DNA from: Pseudomonas sp. MWU13-2105
GTDB taxonomy: Bacteria; Pseudomonadota; Gammaproteobacteria; Pseudomonadales; Pseudomonadaceae
Direction: 5' to 3'
Length of the DNA stretch: 64,000 nt
NCBI RefSeq assembly: GCF_023242315.1
Contig: NZ_JALLIY010000024.1
Coordinates: forward strand, 1 to 64,000
The position numbers were made by a program, and so were the translations under genes. This document shows, piece by piece, positions 60,445 to 64,000 of the stretch (within the stretch, counting starts at the first letter, position 1; the number at the start of each line of letters is the position of its first letter). The notes beneath the pieces were generated by a model, which saw only the letters and a program-made list of their open reading frames with translations, was not told the origin of the DNA and ran no database searches.

Positions 60445-63231
60445 TCAAGGCGTCGGGACCTGGGCCTGCTGCTGGGCGCGCTCGGCTACCCAGTGCTCCA
60501 CCAGTTCGCGCAATTGCGAGAGTTCTACCGGCTTGGCCATATGCCCATCCATTCCGGCCTGTCGCGCGCGTTCCTTGTGTTCGGTGAGAATGTGCGCGGT
60601 TAGCGCTACTACCGGGGTGCGTACGCGCTGGTTGCCGACTTCCCAGGCGCGCAATTGCTGGGTGGCGGAAAAACCGTCGAGAATCGGCATCTCGCAGTCC
60701 ATCAGCACCAGATCGTAGCGCTGGGCCTTCATCGCCCGCAGGGCCTCTTCGCCATTGCTGGCGGTGTCGGGCTTGAGGTTGAGCTTGCCGAGCATGCCGC
60801 GAATCACTTTGGTGGAGATGCTGTTGTCTTCGGCCACCAGGATGCGGAAGTCACTCGGTACGGTGATCGGCTCCACCACCTCGGGACTCGCCGTGGGCGT
60901 AGGTGTCGGACCCTGGCCCGGCCGCTTGTCGCGCTGGGCCAGTTCGTCGGCCAGGGTGGTCTTGAGGGTGTAGCCGGCCACCGGCTTGGCGAGGATGCGC
61001 TTGACCCCGGCATTGCGCGCGATGATCTTGCTCGGCGCGTTGCTGATGCCGGTGAGCATGATCAGCAGGATGTCGTGGTTCAGGCTCGGGTCTTCCTTGA
61101 TCTTCGCCGCCAGTTGCATGCCGGTCATGCCGGGCATGTTCTGGTCCAGCAGCACCGCGTCGAAGTAGTCGCGCAGGTGGGCCTTGGTCCGCAGCAGTGC
61201 CAGGGCTTCCTTGCCCGACGGCACGGCACTGACGTTCAGGCCCCAGGCGCTGCATTGCTGCACCAGCACCTTGCGGCAGGTGTCGTTGTCGTCGACCACC
61301 AGCACCCGTGCGCCGCGCAGCGGACCGTCGAGGTCGGAGGTCGGGTTCTCCAGGTGCAACGGGTCCAGCGGCAAGGTCAGCCACAGGGTGCTGCCCTGAT
61401 GGGTGCCGCTCTTGATGCCGAACTCGCCTTGCATCAGTTGCACCAACTGGCGGGCGATCACCAGCCCGAGGTTGCCGCCCAGGCGGGTCGCGGCGAGGAA
61501 GTTCTTGCTCTGCAGTTCGGCGTGGAGCAGGGCGTCGCGTTCTTCGTCGCCCATCGGCACGCCGCTGTCCTGCACCGCGATGCGCAGGCGCGGCTGGCCG
61601 CTGCGCTCGTCGAGGGCGACGACAATCAGGATCTCGCCCTCGTCGGTTTTCTTCAGGGCGTGTTCCAGCAGGCTCAGCAGGGTCTGGCGCAAGCGCGTCG
61701 GGTCACCGCTGATCACCCGTGGGACCTGGGGCTGGATAAAGCTGATCAGCTCGACATTCTGCTGCTCGGCCCGGGCGCGGAAAATACTCAGGCAGTCATC
61801 GATCAGGGCGTTGAGGTCGAACTGCACGTCATCCAGCTCGATCTGCCCGGACTCCAGCTTGGAGATATCGAGGATCTCGTTGATCAGGGTCAGCAACTCG
61901 TTACCGGCGCTGTGGATGGTCTGTACATAGTCGCGTTGCTTGACCGACAACGGCGTGCCCAGGAGCAGTTCGGTCATGCCCAGCACGCCGTTCATCGGCG
62001 TGCGGATCTCGTGGCTGATCTTCGCCAGGAACTCGGCCTTGGCGGCGATCTCCGCGTTGCTCGCCGCCAGGTCGCGGCTGAGGCTGAACTGGTCTTCGGT
62101 GATGCTGCGCCGGCGCTCGCCGAGGGCCACGCTCATCAACAGGCCGCTGATGCAGATAAATACCAGCAATGCGACGATCAGGCCTTGCGGCGCCACGAGG
62201 GTCAGCCCCAGCAGCGCGGGCAGGATCACCAGCGTGCCGATGTTGAAGACCACCATGGCCACCACGAACAGCCGCGCCGGGCGGTAGCCCCTCTGCCAGT
62301 GATAGGCGGAGACCAGCAGGATGCTCAGGCTCGCCAGGCCCACCAGGCCATAGGTCATGATGTTCAGCGGCAGGGTGTCGACGAACAACAGCAACAGGCC
62401 GCCGAGGCTGATGACCAGGATGTCGCCCAGCAGCAGCTTGTTCAGTGGATGCGGGCCCAACTGGGAAAAGAACGAGTAGGTGAACATCAATCCGCAGGGG
62501 GCGGTCAGCAGCAGCGCCACGTAGGAGGCGGGCGTCTGCGCGCCATGCCAGTCGGGCAGCCAGGGGCCGACCAGGTTCAGCAGGAACAGCGCGCTGAGCA
62601 GCAGGAAGCTCTCGCAGGCCGCCAGCCACAGGCTGCTGCGCGAGCGGGTGTAGGCGAAGCGGATCAGGTTGTGCAGGATCAGCATCGTCAGGCAGCCGAA
62701 CAGCAGGCCATAGAGCAGTGACTGGCTCTGGTCGGCGGCGACGCTGATGGCCGGTTCGAGGGTGATGTGCGGGCGCAGCTCGTGCTTGGATACCAGCCTG
62801 AGGTAGATATCCAGCGGTCGGTTGCTTTGTACCAGCGGCAGCATGAAATCGCTGCTGGGCAGTGGCCGTTCGGCCTGGGGCAGGTCGTTGCCGGTGCGCA
62901 CCTGGGCGATCAGGCTGTCGCCGTCGAGGGTATAGAGGTCGAGACGGGCCAGGTCGGGGGCGAACACCCGCAGGACTTGTTCGTGGCTACCCGGTTGCAG
63001 GCGAAAACGCAGCCACAAGGCGCCTTCGGGCTGGGCGGCGGTCAGGCGTTCAAGCTCGACCGGACTGAATTGGTTGGTGTAGCGCGAAGAGCGGATATCG
63101 CTCAATTGCAGGTCGGCCTGATCGTCAAACAATGACGCCCAGCCAATGCCTTGCGAGGCCTGGGCCGGAGCAAGGCAGAGCAGGGTCAGCAAGCTGACAG
63201 TAAAACCTATGGCGATCCTGAGCCAGCGCAC
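60445..63231 (-). CDS. retS: RetS, hybrid sensor kinase controlling GacS
   Basis: A 928-residue inner-membrane hybrid kinase. Signal peptide (to about residue 25), periplasmic 7TMR-DISMED2 carbohydrate-binding-like domain (about 30-170), seven helices (about 180-375), kinase core with the His in AKISHEIRTPMNG near 407, receiver 1 (VLVVDDND, LLDQNMPGM) and receiver 2 (ILVAEDNS, LMDCEMPILDG) both with their Asp. The ATP-binding region is degenerate: LLSLLEHALKKTDEG replaces the N box NLLxNAxKFT, and GGNLGLVIA replaces GTGLGL. In P. aeruginosa RetS represses the Gac/Rsm pathway by pairing with GacS. Its position next to purD supports the identity. Confidence 0.92.
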   Translation of the reverse strand: MRWLRIAIGFTVSLLTLLCLAPAQASQGIGWASLFDDQADLQLSDIRSSRYTNQFSPVELERLTAAQPEGALWLRFRLQPGSHEQVLRVFAPDLARLDLYTLDGDSLIAQVRTGNDLPQAERPLPSSDFMLPLVQSNRPLDIYLRLVSKHELRPHITLEPAISVAADQSQSLLYGLLFGCLTMLILHNLIRFAYTRSRSSLWLAACESFLLLSALFLLNLVGPWLPDWHGAQTPASYVALLLTAPCGLMFTYSFFSQLGPHPLNKLLLGDILVISLGGLLLLFVDTLPLNIMTYGLVGLASLSILLVSAYHWQRGYRPARLFVVAMVVFNIGTLVILPALLGLTLVAPQGLIVALLVFICISGLLMSVALGERRRSITEDQFSLSRDLAASNAEIAAKAEFLAKISHEIRTPMNGVLGMTELLLGTPLSVKQRDYVQTIHSAGNELLTLINEILDISKLESGQIELDDVQFDLNALIDDCLSIFRARAEQQNVELISFIQPQVPRVISGDPTRLRQTLLSLLEHALKKTDEGEILIVVALDERSGQPRLRIAVQDSGVPMGDEERDALLHAELQSKNFLAATRLGGNLGLVIARQLVQLMQGEFGIKSGTHQGSTLWLTLPLDPLHLENPTSDLDGPLRGARVLVVDDNDTCRKVLVQQCSAWGLNVSAVPSGKEALALLRTKAHLRDYFDAVLLDQNMPGMTGMQLAAKIKEDPSLNHDILLIMLTGISNAPSKIIARNAGVKRILAKPVAGYTLKTTLADELAQRDKRPGQGPTPTPTASPEVVEPITVPSDFRILVAEDNSISTKVIRGMLGKLNLKPDTASNGEEALRAMKAQRYDLVLMDCEMPILDGFSATQQLRAWEVGNQRVRTPVVALTAHILTEHKERARQAGMDGHMAKPVELSQLRELVEHWVAERAQQQAQVPTP

Positions 63232-63330
63232 GGCGAAATCCCTTCGTAGGTTGATGCCTGGTGATAACTATGCGCAGGGCTGGAATAGTTCGGCAAGGGC
63301 TGAAGGCCCTTGCCTATCCCTTCGGATAGT

Positions 63331-64000
63331 TTATTCCTTTGAGTCTGCGCGTTCGCGTGCAATTGCACGATAGCCGATATCGCTACGGTAGAAGCAGCCG
63401 TCCCAATCAATCTTAGCCGCGAGCTTGTAAGCTTGCTGCTGTGCGGCGCCGACACTGTTGCCCAGGGCTGTGGCGCAGAGTACGCGCCCGCCGGAGGTTA
63501 CGACCTGGCCATCCTTCAGCGCGGTACCGGCGTGAAAGACTTTGCCTTCCAGGCTCGCGGCCGCATCCAGGCCCTTGATCAGCGCGCCCTTGGCGTAGTC
63601 GCCCGGGTAGCCGCCGGCGGCCAGGACGATGCCCAGGCTCGGACGCGGGTCCCATTGGGCTTCGATCTTGTCCAGGGCCTGGGCCAGCGCGGCCTCGATC
63701 AGCAGGATCAGGCTCGATTGCAGGCGCAGCATCACCGGTTGGGTTTCCGGGTCGCCGAAGCGGCAGTTGAACTCGATGACTTTCGGGTTGCCGGCCTGGT
63801 CGATCATCAGCCCCGCGTAGAGGAAACCGGTGTAGACGTTGCCTTCGGCGGCCATGCCGCGCACGGTGGGCCAGATCACCTGGTCCATGACCCGCTGGTG
63901 CACCTCGGCGGTGACCACCGGTGCCGGTGAGTAGGCGCCCATGCCACCGGTGTTCGGGCCGCTATCGCCGTCGCCGACGCGCTTGTGGTCCTGGCTGGTG
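63331..64000 (-). CDS. purD: Phosphoribosylamine-glycine ligase, PurD (3' part)
   Basis: About 222 C-terminal residues of PurD, cut by the window edge at 64000, where the frame is still open. Visible motifs are QDHKRVGDGDSGPNTGGMGA (ATP-grasp), KVIEFNCRFGDPETQPVMLR (metal-binding E and N), and SLGIVLAAGGYPGDYAKGAL. It joins phosphoribosylamine and glycine in purine synthesis. Positions 63232-63330 separate it from retS, which is read in the same direction downstream. Confidence 0.95.
   Translation of the reverse strand, partial: TSQDHKRVGDGDSGPNTGGMGAYSPAPVVTAEVHQRVMDQVIWPTVRGMAAEGNVYTGFLYAGLMIDQAGNPKVIEFNCRFGDPETQPVMLRLQSSLILLIEAALAQALDKIEAQWDPRPSLGIVLAAGGYPGDYAKGALIKGLDAAASLEGKVFHAGTALKDGQVVTSGGRVLCATALGNSVGAAQQQAYKLAAKIDWDGCFYRSDIGYRAIARERADSKE

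Noticed and set aside
60655..62721. 688-codon plus-strand frame opposite retS
   Set aside because: Antisense shadow of retS; composition dominated by Gln, Ala, Gly, Val and no domains.

Overview
This window looks like a chromosomal segment of a Pseudomonas, most likely of the P. fluorescens complex. Reasons: uniformly high GC; a retS-purD pair; a complete yfiRNB c-di-GMP operon; recCBD order; a urease operon with an acetyltransferase gene embedded in it; a CbiG-CobJ fusion; and many Pseudomonas-type REP/REPIN hairpins (cores such as GGAGC..GCTTGCC..GCGA). No rRNA, tRNA, CRISPR array, prophage or intact insertion sequence is visible. The only transposon trace is an IS66-type orfA remnant before recC.

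Layout. 0-3.7 kb: a LysR regulator, an MFS carrier and an M20 amidohydrolase (catabolic unit). 4.1-13.3 kb: recC-recB-recD with ATGA overlaps. 13.4-17.9 kb (minus): a fused permease/ATPase ABC protein, its binding protein, an isopenicillin-N-synthase-like oxygenase and a sugar-phosphate-isomerase-like protein, an uncharacterised uptake/oxidation unit. 18.2-20.6 kb: yfiR-yfiN-yfiB. 20.7-26.4 kb: acyltransferase-like protein, EamA exporter with a divergent AraC regulator, PsiF, AI-2E-family permease and an outer-membrane barrel. 26.5-29.4 kb: Hsp70-like YegD divergent from cbpA-cbpM, with a strong sigma-32-type promoter. 29.5-31.6 kb: a histidine kinase and two small proteins, one a thioredoxin fold without CXXC.

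31.7-42.3 kb (minus): the nitrogen block urtABCDE-ureD-ureA-GNAT-GNAT-ureB-ureC, preceded by a sigma-54 promoter and NtrC-like sites. Urea is imported by UrtABCDE and split by urease; the accessory genes ureEFG are not in the window. REPIN hairpins sit at several gene junctions, including between urtA and urtB.

42.3-50.4 kb (minus): a FecCD-type metal/metallophore ABC transporter behind a Zur-like palindrome, then a copper unit (PepSY membrane protein, OprC/NosA-like TonB receptor, two DUF2946 proteins, PCuAC chaperone). 50.6-58.4 kb: corrin-ring genes arranged divergently, cobK-cbiD-cobL (minus) and cobG-cobH-cobI-cobJ (plus). 58.4-59.7 kb: a solitary AAA+ ATPase preceded by an unusual array of 10-bp CTATAAT units; this is the best candidate for something undescribed. 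59.7-64 kb (minus): marC, retS and the end of purD, cut by the window edge.

All family calls come from reading motifs and from remembered family knowledge; no database search was run.
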